DNA of 12,559 nucleotides, from contig JAKAHW010000015.1 of assembly GCA_021825285.1 (NCBI GenBank), positions 1 through 12,559 of the forward strand, read 5' to 3'. Both the position numbers and the translations under genes were made by a program. Positions within the stretch are counted from its first letter, which is position 1. The number at the start of each line of letters is the position of its first letter. This DNA comes from a bacterium. GTDB taxonomy: Bacteria; Patescibacteria; Microgenomatia; Levybacterales; GWA1-39-11. The notes beneath the pieces were generated by a model. That model saw only the letters and a program-made list of their open reading frames with translations. It was not told the origin of the DNA and did not search any database. This document shows, piece by piece, positions 6,883-12,559 of the stretch.

Positions 6883-9339
6883 ATGAAAATTACAGGACTT
6901 TCCGAGAAAGTATTTTTAGATAGATATTCTTTAAAAGATAAAAAAGGTACCCCCGTAGAAAAAAACCCCGAGCAAATGTGGAAAAGGGTTGCGAAGGCTG
7001 TAGCGCAACTTGAAAAAAAAGAAGATCAAAAGAAATGGGAGAAAGAATTCTACAACTCTTTGACCGGATTTAAATACGTTCCGGGAGGAAGAATTTTAGC
7101 AGGCGCAGGAACTGGGTTTGCCGTTACCTATTATAATTGCTTTGTCATCCCAAGTCCCAAAGATTCCCGGGAAGGAATTCTTGATACTTTAAAACAGATG
7201 GTTGAGATTATGGCTCGAGGTGGAGGAGTAGGCATTAACCTTTCCTCATTAAGGCCTCGTGGGAATCGGGTAGAGAAGGTAAATGGTTTTTCTTCGGGCC
7301 CATGTAATTGGGCTGAGCTGTTTTCAGTTGCAACAAAAGACATAATTCAACAAGGCGGAACAAGACGCGGCGCATTAATGCTTATGCTTTGGGATTGGCA
7401 TCCGGATATTGAAGAATTTATAACCGTTAAGCAAGACTTATCCCGTATTAACGGAGCCAATTTATCGGTTTGTGTCTCCGATTCCTTTATGGAAGCAGTT
7501 GAGAAAGATGGAGATTGGGAATTAATTTTTCCTGATAAAAAAGACCCTGAATACGACACGGTTTGGGACGGAGACATATATCGCTGGAAGGAATTGGGCA
7601 AAAAAGTAATAGTTCAAAAACGAGTTCGCGCAAGAGCTCTTTGGGATTTAATTGCAGAAGCCGCTTGGAAGTCTGCCGAGCCCGGAGTTGTTTTTATGGA
7701 GCGCTACAACAAATGGCACAACAACTGGTATTGGAACAGGATTAATTGCGTAAATCCTTGCGGAGAGGAAGGTCTTCCTGCATGGGGAGTATGCAACCTG
7801 GGGTCAATTAATCTATCGGCATTAGTCAAAGGCGGCGATATAGATAGAAAAGGCACTTTTGATTTTAATAGTTTAAAAAAGGTTGTTCGTGCGGCAGTAC
7901 GGTTTCAGGATAATGTTGTTGAGATGGATCCTTACGTTTTTGAAGGGATTAGGGAGACTCAATACGAAGGAGAGAGAAGAATTGGACTTGGAACAATGGG
8001 ACTTGGGGATGCTCTTATCAAACTTCACATGAGATATGGGTCTTCGGCATCTTTGAAATTTATCGAAAAAGTCTACAAAACCATAAGAGACGAAGCTTAT
8101 CGAGCATCGGTGCAGGTAGCTCGTGAGAAAGGTTCATTTAAAAAATTTGATCCTGAACTTTTTCCAAAAGGAAAATTCATAGAAGCACTTCCAAAAGATA
8201 TCCAGGAAGATATTAAAAAATTCGGAATCAGGAATTCGGTAATTTTGATGCAGGCGCCGACAGGCTCGACTTCCTTAATGGCAAATACAACTTCAGGAAT
8301 TGAACCGGTTTACGAATTCGAGTTTACCCGTCGAGACAGAATTGGAGAGCACGTTATAAGACACTATCTTTATGAGCAATGGTTTAAAAAACATGAAGCG
8401 GAGGTTGCTTCCGGAAAATTAACAAGACCTGATTATTTTGTTTCAGCAAACGATCTTTCTCCTGAAGATCATGTGACTGTCCAGGGACTAATCCAAAAAT
8501 ACGTTGATGCTTCCATTTCAAAGACAGTTAATGCTCCAAAAACCCATACGGTTGAGGATGTAAAAAGACTTTATACTCTCGCTTATAAGCTTGGTTGTAA
8601 AGGAATTGCATATATGAGGGAAGGTTCCCGACAAGGAGTTTTAGAAAGAACCGAGCCGAAAAAAGAGGAAAAAGCCGAAGTTCCAAAACCGGCTCATGCA
8701 ATAAGCAAGCGCCCGACAGTGATGTTTGGCCTTACCTACAAGACACAGACTCCTTTGGGAGATGCATTTATAACTCTTAATAAGGATGATCAGGGAAATC
8801 CTTTTGAAGCGTTTGTTACGATTGGAAAATCAGGGTCAGATGTAGCTGCTATGACGGATGCTTTAGGAAGAATGATCTCTTTGATTCTTCGTCTTCAAAG
8901 TCCGGTTGAATCCCGTGAAAGAATTAGGCAAATTGTCGCCCAGCTTTCCGGAATCGGAGGAATGAGGACTGTCGGATTTGGAGAAAATCGGGTGCGTTCC
9001 GTTCCAGATGCAGTCGCAAAGGTACTGGCTGAAGAATTTGAGTTTGCCGTAAACGGAGTAGTGAAGGATCTTCATAAAAATGGGGTTGTACAGGGAGCGC
9101 CAAATGGGAAAACAAATGGTTTGACAAACGGACACTCTACCATGACAAATGGTCATGTTGTTGCTGATTCTGTTTCTTCAGCACAACAAGACAAGGTAGT
9201 TCTTGAGCAATTAAGCATTTCTTCCTCTGAGCCTTCGACGTCTGCAATGTTTGATTTGTGCCCCTCTTGCGGAGGAGCAAGCCTTGCCCACGAAGAAGGA
9301 TGTAAAAAGTGCTACGCCTGTGGTTATTCCGAGTGTTAA
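6883..9339 (+). CDS. nrdJ: Class II (adenosylcobalamin-dependent) ribonucleotide reductase
   Basis: NrdJ reduces ribonucleotides to deoxyribonucleotides using a thiyl radical generated with adenosylcobalamin, with no oxygen or second subunit needed. The active-site set is present: Asn291, radical Cys293 and Glu295 in NPCGE, with Cys86 and Cys304 placed as the reducible pair. The LMQAPTGSTS loop (about 455-464) is also conserved. Residues about 608-725 resemble the TSCPD-type C-terminal domain. An Asn/Gly/Thr-rich linker (about 740-760, repeated NG) leads to a cysteine tail with Cys793, 796, 807, 810, 813 and 818, probably a zinc ribbon plus the redox shuttle. The 818 residues begin directly at the catalytic core: no N-terminal ATP cone is present, so dATP overall inhibition is probably missing. 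The start has no Shine-Dalgarno site. No other reductase is visible. Confidence 0.97.
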   Translation: MKITGLSEKVFLDRYSLKDKKGTPVEKNPEQMWKRVAKAVAQLEKKEDQKKWEKEFYNSLTGFKYVPGGRILAGAGTGFAVTYYNCFVIPSPKDSREGILDTLKQMVEIMARGGGVGINLSSLRPRGNRVEKVNGFSSGPCNWAELFSVATKDIIQQGGTRRGALMLMLWDWHPDIEEFITVKQDLSRINGANLSVCVSDSFMEAVEKDGDWELIFPDKKDPEYDTVWDGDIYRWKELGKKVIVQKRVRARALWDLIAEAAWKSAEPGVVFMERYNKWHNNWYWNRINCVNPCGEEGLPAWGVCNLGSINLSALVKGGDIDRKGTFDFNSLKKVVRAAVRFQDNVVEMDPYVFEGIRETQYEGERRIGLGTMGLGDALIKLHMRYGSSASLKFIEKVYKTIRDEAYRASVQVAREKGSFKKFDPELFPKGKFIEALPKDIQEDIKKFGIRNSVILMQAPTGSTSLMANTTSGIEPVYEFEFTRRDRIGEHVIRHYLYEQWFKKHEAEVASGKLTRPDYFVSANDLSPEDHVTVQGLIQKYVDASISKTVNAPKTHTVEDVKRLYTLAYKLGCKGIAYMREGSRQGVLERTEPKKEEKAEVPKPAHAISKRPTVMFGLTYKTQTPLGDAFITLNKDDQGNPFEAFVTIGKSGSDVAAMTDALGRMISLILRLQSPVESRERIRQIVAQLSGIGGMRTVGFGENRVRSVPDAVAKVLAEEFEFAVNGVVKDLHKNGVVQGAPNGKTNGLTNGHSTMTNGHVVADSVSSAQQDKVVLEQLSISSSEPSTSAMFDLCPSCGGASLAHEEGCKKCYACGYSEC

Positions 9340-9344
9340 TTTGG

Positions 9345-9515
9345 AAGAATCCAGGCGCATGAATGAAGTGAATACTAGCGCTTTTGGAGATTAGTTTTCG
9401 ATTTTAAGTATATATTTGGAAATCGCCGTGAAAGTCGGCGGAACTGCCGGTACTGTTAAATCCAGAAAACAAATATATATTGTCCCCGTCTAAGGCGGGG
9501 AGCCCGAGCAGGCCA
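9345..9515 (+). promoter_or_regulatory. Probable cobalamin (AdoCbl) riboswitch
   Basis: A 10-bp perfect helix, TATATATTTG (9409-9418) with CAAATATATA (9470-9479), encloses a core starting GGAAATCGCCGTGAAAGTCG and ending in ACTGCCGGTACTGTTAA. This closely follows the conserved GGUG-AA-UCC and GCUGCC...CAACUGUAA elements of cobalamin riboswitches. Inside, CGCCG (9424-9428) pairs with CGGCG (9436-9440). Downstream come a CCCCG/CGGGG hairpin (9484-9500) and AGCCCGAGCAGGCCA (9501-9515), a variant of the B12 box. The 5' boundary and outer helices are not resolved. The next gene encodes the enzyme that makes adenosylcobalamin, which independently supports the call. It most likely acts by transcription attenuation through the adjacent terminator. 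Confidence 0.8.
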
Positions 9516-9523
9516 ATTTTGTA

Positions 9524-9549
9524 CCTCTCGGCAACGAGAGGTTTTTTTT
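9524..9549 (+). terminator. Intrinsic terminator controlled by the riboswitch
   Basis: A perfect 7-bp stem, CCTCTCG (9524-9530) with CGAGAGG (9535-9541), is closed by a GCAA tetraloop and followed by eight T residues. It ends 10 bp before the adenosyltransferase ATG, so termination here would shut off the downstream operon. It may also end nrdJ read-through transcripts. I did not identify the competing antiterminator with confidence. Confidence 0.9.
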
Positions 9550-9559
9550 GAGAAAAAAT

Positions 9560-10093
9560 ATGGCTATTTATACAAAAACAGGAGACAGGGGTAAAACATC
9601 TTTATTTACAGGGGAAAGGATTTATAAAGACAGCTTGAGGACTGATGCCTACGGAACAATAGATGAATTAAACGCTTCTATCGGTGTCTCAATTTCATTT
9701 ATAAAAAACAAAAAGATAATAAAGCTGCTTTTAGAAATTCAAAGCACATTATTTTATATAGGTTCCTACCTTGCCGGGAATACCTCCTTGGTAAATGAGG
9801 CGAATCTTGAGGAAAAAACAAAAGTTTTAGAAAAAAAAATTGATGAGATGACCGTGAAAATGCCAAAGTTAAAAAATTTTATTCTGCCAGGAGGTGGAAA
9901 GGGTGGAGCTCAACTGCATCTGGCAAGAACAATAGCCAGGCGCGCGGAGAGAAAACTCGTTTCTTTATCAAGGAAAGAAGAGCTAGAGCCGGAGGCTATT
10001 AAATATATTAACCGTTTATCAGACTTTCTGTTTACAGCAGCGCGTTTTTTAAACCATTTAGAGAAAAGAAAAGATTTTGTTTGGAAAAGATGA
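9560..10093 (+). CDS. PduO-type cob(I)alamin adenosyltransferase
   Basis: The enzyme transfers the adenosyl group of ATP to cob(I)alamin, giving adenosylcobalamin, the cofactor of the NrdJ encoded just upstream. Starting at ATG 9560 the product has 177 residues, usual for the family. The N-terminal ATP-binding motif reads YTKTGDRGKTSLFTG (residues 4-18), followed by AYGTIDELNASIG. Further on are ILPGGGKGGAQLHLARTIAR and RRAERK, then YINRLSDFLFTAARFLNH, all characteristic. A TTG at 9548 lies in frame but inside and just after the terminator T-tract, so ATG is preferred. Its TGA overlaps the next ATG (ATGA), which indicates translational coupling. Expression is probably repressed when adenosylcobalamin is abundant. 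Confidence 0.96.
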   Translation: MAIYTKTGDRGKTSLFTGERIYKDSLRTDAYGTIDELNASIGVSISFIKNKKIIKLLLEIQSTLFYIGSYLAGNTSLVNEANLEEKTKVLEKKIDEMTVKMPKLKNFILPGGGKGGAQLHLARTIARRAERKLVSLSRKEELEPEAIKYINRLSDFLFTAARFLNHLEKRKDFVWKR

Positions 10094-10998
10094 ATACAAC
10101 AGTAGAATCGCCAAGAATTGAGATTCAAAATGGCTTCAACCCTTTATATTCCGAAGTGCCAAGAGCGGTAGGTTCTTTTGATAAATTTTATAAGCTTGAA
10201 GGAACAGGTTTTAATGTTCCGCTTCAGGTAAATCAATTATCAAATGATCTCAAGACGGGTTTACGCGAAGGAAGAAGGTTCAATGATGTATATGAAGGTG
10301 CATTTCAAAAAATAGAGCAGGATATTCAAGGTTTTAAAACAGAATACCTTTGCGAGGGACTGCTTTTTCCAATTGTTTTGGATAAAAAGGTAGTAGATGG
10401 GCAAGAAAGAATTGTTTGTCCTCTTTATAACGACAAATTATTGGTAGATACGACTACTGAACAAGAAAGGCATGGCTCTGTTAAAAACTCATTAATAAAT
10501 GTAGAAAAATTTCTTCTTCAAGCTTCTCCCGGATCTGTTGCTGTTATGTCCTCGCCTGAAGGGTGGAGCGGTTTTAATGGAATTAATTACGAAGATTCCC
10601 AGACTTATATTTGGCAGGTTCAAAAAGATGGGCGAGTGAGAGGTTTCACAGTTAGAACAGATATGACTTTGGAAGAAAACAAGCGACTTTTAATTGCTTT
10701 GGGAGTTGATGAGGAGAAATTAAGGGGAGAAACCGAACGAGAAAAAATTGTTAATATTGTTTCAAATCCTATATTTCTTGATGCAAGAAAAAACGGGAAA
10801 AATTGGGAAATAGAGGACGTGGTAGGCGTAATAAAGTACGTAAAAGGGTCAGATGTTGCTTATAAAAATAAGGAGTTTAGTCAAATTTATGAAAGTTTAA
10901 AAAACCCCGAGCACCTTTGGACTTTGGATGAAACAACAAAGAGTCTAACAGATAATCTTAAGGATTATATTAGGATGAAGTTTTGGGAGGAAGCATAA
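10090..10998 (+). CDS. Unknown 302-residue protein in the B12 riboswitch operon
   Basis: I recognise no family. The protein is soluble, with no signal peptide or membrane segment, and has two cysteines (88 and 110). Its most pattern-like part is about residues 146-180: SPGSVAVMSSPEGWSG, then NYEDSQTYIWQVQKDGR, alternating short hydrophobic strands that suggest a compact mixed fold. The C-terminal third is charged and helical. ATG 10090 overlaps the adenosyltransferase stop by four bases and is preferred to an in-frame TTG at 10081. The gene's end overlaps the next reading frame by 16 bp. This packing puts it under the same riboswitch, suggesting a link to cobalamin or nucleotide metabolism, but co-transcription in a compact genome is weak evidence of function. 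Confidence 0.88.
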   Translation: MNTTVESPRIEIQNGFNPLYSEVPRAVGSFDKFYKLEGTGFNVPLQVNQLSNDLKTGLREGRRFNDVYEGAFQKIEQDIQGFKTEYLCEGLLFPIVLDKKVVDGQERIVCPLYNDKLLVDTTTEQERHGSVKNSLINVEKFLLQASPGSVAVMSSPEGWSGFNGINYEDSQTYIWQVQKDGRVRGFTVRTDMTLEENKRLLIALGVDEEKLRGETEREKIVNIVSNPIFLDARKNGKNWEIEDVVGVIKYVKGSDVAYKNKEFSQIYESLKNPEHLWTLDETTKSLTDNLKDYIRMKFWEEA

Positions 10999-11363
10999 AA
11001 AGGGAAGAGGTTGAGGCAGCACTAGGATTAACAGTCTTAAAGCTTGCTCAAAAAATAAGAGGAAAAGATGCAAAGGAAGATAAATATCAAAAAATTGTTC
11101 CAAATACAATTAATTATGCTACTTTTGGGAAAATACTTGCCGAAATAAGGTCTTTGCCGGGATGCAATGGGGGAGGAAAGAAGTTCTTAACAATTGTTGA
11201 CTCTGTCACCCCAAGGCTTGCTTCAACGCCCTGGGAGCAGGAGTGGTTTAAGTGCCCAAAATGTGGTGTCCAGGCAGATGGTCCTGTGGGTGATTCTTGT
11301 CCAAGCTGTAAAATTACTAAAGAACAGTTTTCGGCAGAATCCGGCCAGGAGACTTGTGATTAA
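10983..11363 (+). CDS. Zinc-ribbon protein of unknown function, uncertain start
   Basis: The frame encodes up to 126 residues. The first 60 are basic and helical. A GCNGGGKK segment follows (about 60-67), and the C-terminal part carries CPKC (91-94) and CPSC (106-109), 11 residues apart, a likely rubredoxin-like zinc ribbon. Two further cysteines are at 61 and 125. The start is a problem: no ATG or GTG occurs in frame and the protein has no internal Met. The only usual candidate is TTG 10983, inside the upstream gene. A GGGAGG (10985-10990) lies four bases before an in-frame ATA (10995). The frame is -1 relative to the preceding gene, so it could also be the C-terminal half of one interrupted protein. 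Its stop overlaps the next ATG (TAATG). Confidence 0.75.
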   Translation: MGGSIKREEVEAALGLTVLKLAQKIRGKDAKEDKYQKIVPNTINYATFGKILAEIRSLPGCNGGGKKFLTIVDSVTPRLASTPWEQEWFKCPKCGVQADGPVGDSCPSCKITKEQFSAESGQETCD

Positions 11364-11533
11364 TGGATAAAAATTGCGTAGATTGCTACAAAATTATTTG
11401 CCAAAAATGCAAATGGGAGCCAAATGAAAAAGAGGCGTGGTTAATTAGAGCAGGGGAGATTAAAAAATGTAGCAAATGCGGTTGGAGTCCGCCAATTCGT
11501 GAAAAGTCTTCCGTGAAAACATCTGGCCTATAG
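11363..11533 (+). CDS. Small six-cysteine zinc-ribbon-like protein (56 residues)
   Basis: ATG 11363 shares its A with the preceding TAA stop (TAATG), so translation is probably coupled. The product begins MDKNCVDCYKIICQKCKW and contains three CxxC pairs: Cys5/Cys8, Cys13/Cys16 and Cys36/Cys39. The last pair lies in CSKCGW, a zinc-ribbon knuckle sequence. Two pairs could bind one zinc in a treble-clef or ribbon fold; the extra pair might be redox-active or complete a second site. The rest is Lys/Glu-rich with several Trp. I do not recognise a family, and its small size means routine gene calling may miss it. It is the last gene of the tightly overlapped adenosyltransferase operon; comF starts 57 bp later. 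Confidence 0.75.
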   Translation: MDKNCVDCYKIICQKCKWEPNEKEAWLIRAGEIKKCSKCGWSPPIREKSSVKTSGL

Positions 11534-11590
11534 TTATTTTATTGCCTCTTTAAAATTGAAAAAAACGCCTAATTATGCAACTATTTATGT

Positions 11591-12289
11591 ATGTTTGAAG
11601 CGTTTTTAGATCTATTTTTCCCGAAAAAATGCGTAAATTGTCGTAAAATCGGAAATTTTCTTTGCGATAATTGTTTTTCACTAATTTCATACAATAACAT
11701 ATACTCTTGTTGTGTTTGTCTTCGTCCGTCAATTGATGGTTTTACTCACCCGGGATGTAAGAAAAAGCTAACAATTGATGCGGTAATTCCCGTAGTTTCT
11801 TATAAAGGTGTTGTGAAAAAACTTCTTTACCAATTCAAATACGCGCCATATCTTTCAAGCCTTGAAAAAGTAATGGGAGAAATTATGTATGAAGGGCTAA
11901 TTCAAAACGAATCAATAGAAAGATATATAAAAGCCAGTTTGTTTACATCTGTGCCTATTCATCCTTCAAAACTTCGCCAAAGAGGATACAACCATGCGGA
12001 GCTTCTGGCTAAAAATGTGGCTGAAAAACTGGGAAGGCCCTACTCGAATTTGCTTACCAGAGTTAAGAAAACGAGCCCACAATATAAGCTTGGAAAAACT
12101 GAAAGGGCTCATAATATAAAAGGAGCATTTGTCGTATCGCACAATATTAAAAATAGGTTTGAAAACAACGATATTATCCTGGTAGACGATGTGGCAACCA
12201 CCTACTCAACCCTTCGTGAATGTGCTCATATTCTTAAAAAAAACGGAGCCGGAAAAGTGATTGCCGTAACCTTCGCAAGAGAAACCTGA
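11591..12289 (+). CDS. comF: ComF-family phosphoribosyltransferase-like protein
   Basis: ComF-family proteins are linked to uptake of transforming DNA, probably in the cytoplasm with the ComFA helicase, but their exact reaction is unsettled. The 232-residue length is typical. The N-terminus has a zinc-binding set, Cys14, Cys17, Cys25 and Cys28, with further cysteines at 40, 41, 43 and 56. The family block VPIHPSKLRQRGYNHAELLA spans residues 121-140. The PRPP loop is ILVDDVATTYSTLRECA (residues 196-212). In most family members I know the loop reads DDVxTTGxT, so Tyr replaces the conserved Gly, which may weaken phosphate binding. ATG 11591 is the in-frame start; there is no Shine-Dalgarno site. 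The gene is 57 bp after the small zinc-ribbon gene and may be a read-through member of that operon or have its own promoter. Confidence 0.92.
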   Translation: MFEAFLDLFFPKKCVNCRKIGNFLCDNCFSLISYNNIYSCCVCLRPSIDGFTHPGCKKKLTIDAVIPVVSYKGVVKKLLYQFKYAPYLSSLEKVMGEIMYEGLIQNESIERYIKASLFTSVPIHPSKLRQRGYNHAELLAKNVAEKLGRPYSNLLTRVKKTSPQYKLGKTERAHNIKGAFVVSHNIKNRFENNDIILVDDVATTYSTLRECAHILKKNGAGKVIAVTFARET

Positions 12290-12301
12290 ATTACTACAGG
12301 A

Positions 12302-12330
12302 TTGCAAAATTAAGGCTAATTTGGTATAAT
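12302..12330 (+). promoter_or_regulatory. Strong extended -10 promoter of the tmRNA gene
   Basis: TTGCAA (12302-12307), a 17-bp spacer and a perfect TATAAT (12325-12330), preceded by TG one base upstream, form an extended -10 promoter. Predicted start is about 12336-12339. This suits a highly expressed stable RNA and starts only 13 bp after the comF stop. Confidence 0.85.
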
Positions 12331-12363
12331 ACCATATGACTTGGGGTTTACCCCGAGGTTTCC

Positions 12364-12559
12364 GGGGATGCATTGCATCGACAAGAATAGCTCTTTTAAA
12401 ACTGCAAGCCGACAACTGATATCAAAGTCGTTAAAACGGTATCAAAAATAAATGCTGATAGTAATGTCAGTCGTCCAACTTACGCAGGTGCGTTCGCATT
12501 TGCTTAACTAAGACTGTTTATGTCACACTCCAATCTTAGCGGAAAGACATAGGCATAAA
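12364..12559 (+). ncRNA. ssrA: tmRNA (5' part; 3' end beyond the window)
   Basis: tmRNA rescues stalled ribosomes and tags unfinished proteins for degradation. The likely mature 5' end is GGGGATG (12364), followed by CATTGCATCGACAAG, the TLD-domain start. CTGCAAGCCGA (12402-12412) matches the conserved segment before pseudoknot 1. That pseudoknot is visible: CGAC (12410-12413) with GTCG (12427-12430), interleaved with GATATC (12418-12423) and GGTATC (12438-12443). The tag frame runs from GCT 12454 to TAA 12505-12507 and reads ADSNVSRPTYAGAFAFA. The tag's end folds into helix H5 (12484-12491 with 12496-12503). A second pseudoknot follows: CTAAGA (12508) with TCTTAG (12534), interleaved with TATGTC (12519) and GACATA (12546). 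The rest, including the tRNA-like 3' end, lies outside. A short 5' leader of about 25 nt would be removed, presumably by RNase P. Confidence 0.93.

Noticed and set aside
9548..9559. TTG start for the adenosyltransferase, adding four residues
   Set aside because: The codon overlaps the last bases of the terminator T-tract, and ATG 9560 gives the family's usual N-terminus close before YTKTGD.
10091..10093. TGA read as glycine (Gracilibacteria/SR1 code)
   Set aside because: TGA ends the adenosyltransferase and comF at the expected family lengths, and no conserved frame contains an internal TGA.
10982..10988. TTTGGGA as a programmed -1 slippery heptamer joining the 302- and 126-residue frames
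   Set aside because: It has the X-XXY-YYZ composition but is out of phase: the upstream frame reads TTT TGG GAG, so tandem slippage would not re-pair.
12206..12415. Minus-strand frame of 69 codons spanning the comF end and tmRNA start
   Set aside because: It crosses a strong promoter and a structured RNA on the opposite strand and has no start signal of its own.

Overview
The window reads as a low-GC bacterial chromosome with short intergenic gaps and the standard code: TGA ends the cobalamin adenosyltransferase and comF genes, which argues against the TGA-to-Gly Gracilibacteria/SR1 code. A secreted DUF5667-like protein, a large VirB6/TrbL-like membrane protein, several proteins of no recognised family, a stand-alone class II ribonucleotide reductase, and starts without Shine-Dalgarno sites all fit a Patescibacteria/CPR organism, possibly Microgenomates. 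That placement is inference. No mobile element, CRISPR array or tRNA was seen.

Left third (1-5650): the first codons of a minus-strand gene lie at the edge. A divergent gene encodes a 1,166-residue protein I cannot assign. It runs tail-to-tail into a minus-strand gene for a 623-residue secreted, multi-pass VirB6/TrbL-like membrane protein, and the two stop codons share one TTAA. A good promoter pair at about 5563-5643 drives the membrane-protein gene leftwards and a DUF5667-like exported protein rightwards.

Middle (6339-9559): nrdR, encoding the zinc-ribbon/ATP-cone repressor of ribonucleotide reductase genes, is preceded by a promoter and two NrdR-box-like sites 32 bp apart. It is followed 28 bp later by nrdJ, encoding an adenosylcobalamin-dependent ribonucleotide reductase without an N-terminal ATP cone. 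The 220 bp after nrdJ hold a probable cobalamin riboswitch and a textbook intrinsic terminator.

Right third (9560-12559): the riboswitch leads into a tightly overlapped operon of a PduO-type cobalamin adenosyltransferase, a 302-residue unknown, a 126-residue zinc-ribbon unknown and an unlisted 56-residue six-cysteine protein. A ComF-family phosphoribosyltransferase follows. The window ends inside a tmRNA gene with an extended -10 promoter and a readable proteolysis tag, ADSNVSRPTYAGAFAFA.

The working model is a two-input circuit for dNTP supply. NrdR senses nucleotides and would gate nrdR-nrdJ. The riboswitch senses cobalamin and would gate the adenosyltransferase that makes the NrdJ cofactor. 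The three uncharacterised genes locked into that riboswitch operon are the best candidates here for something undescribed.
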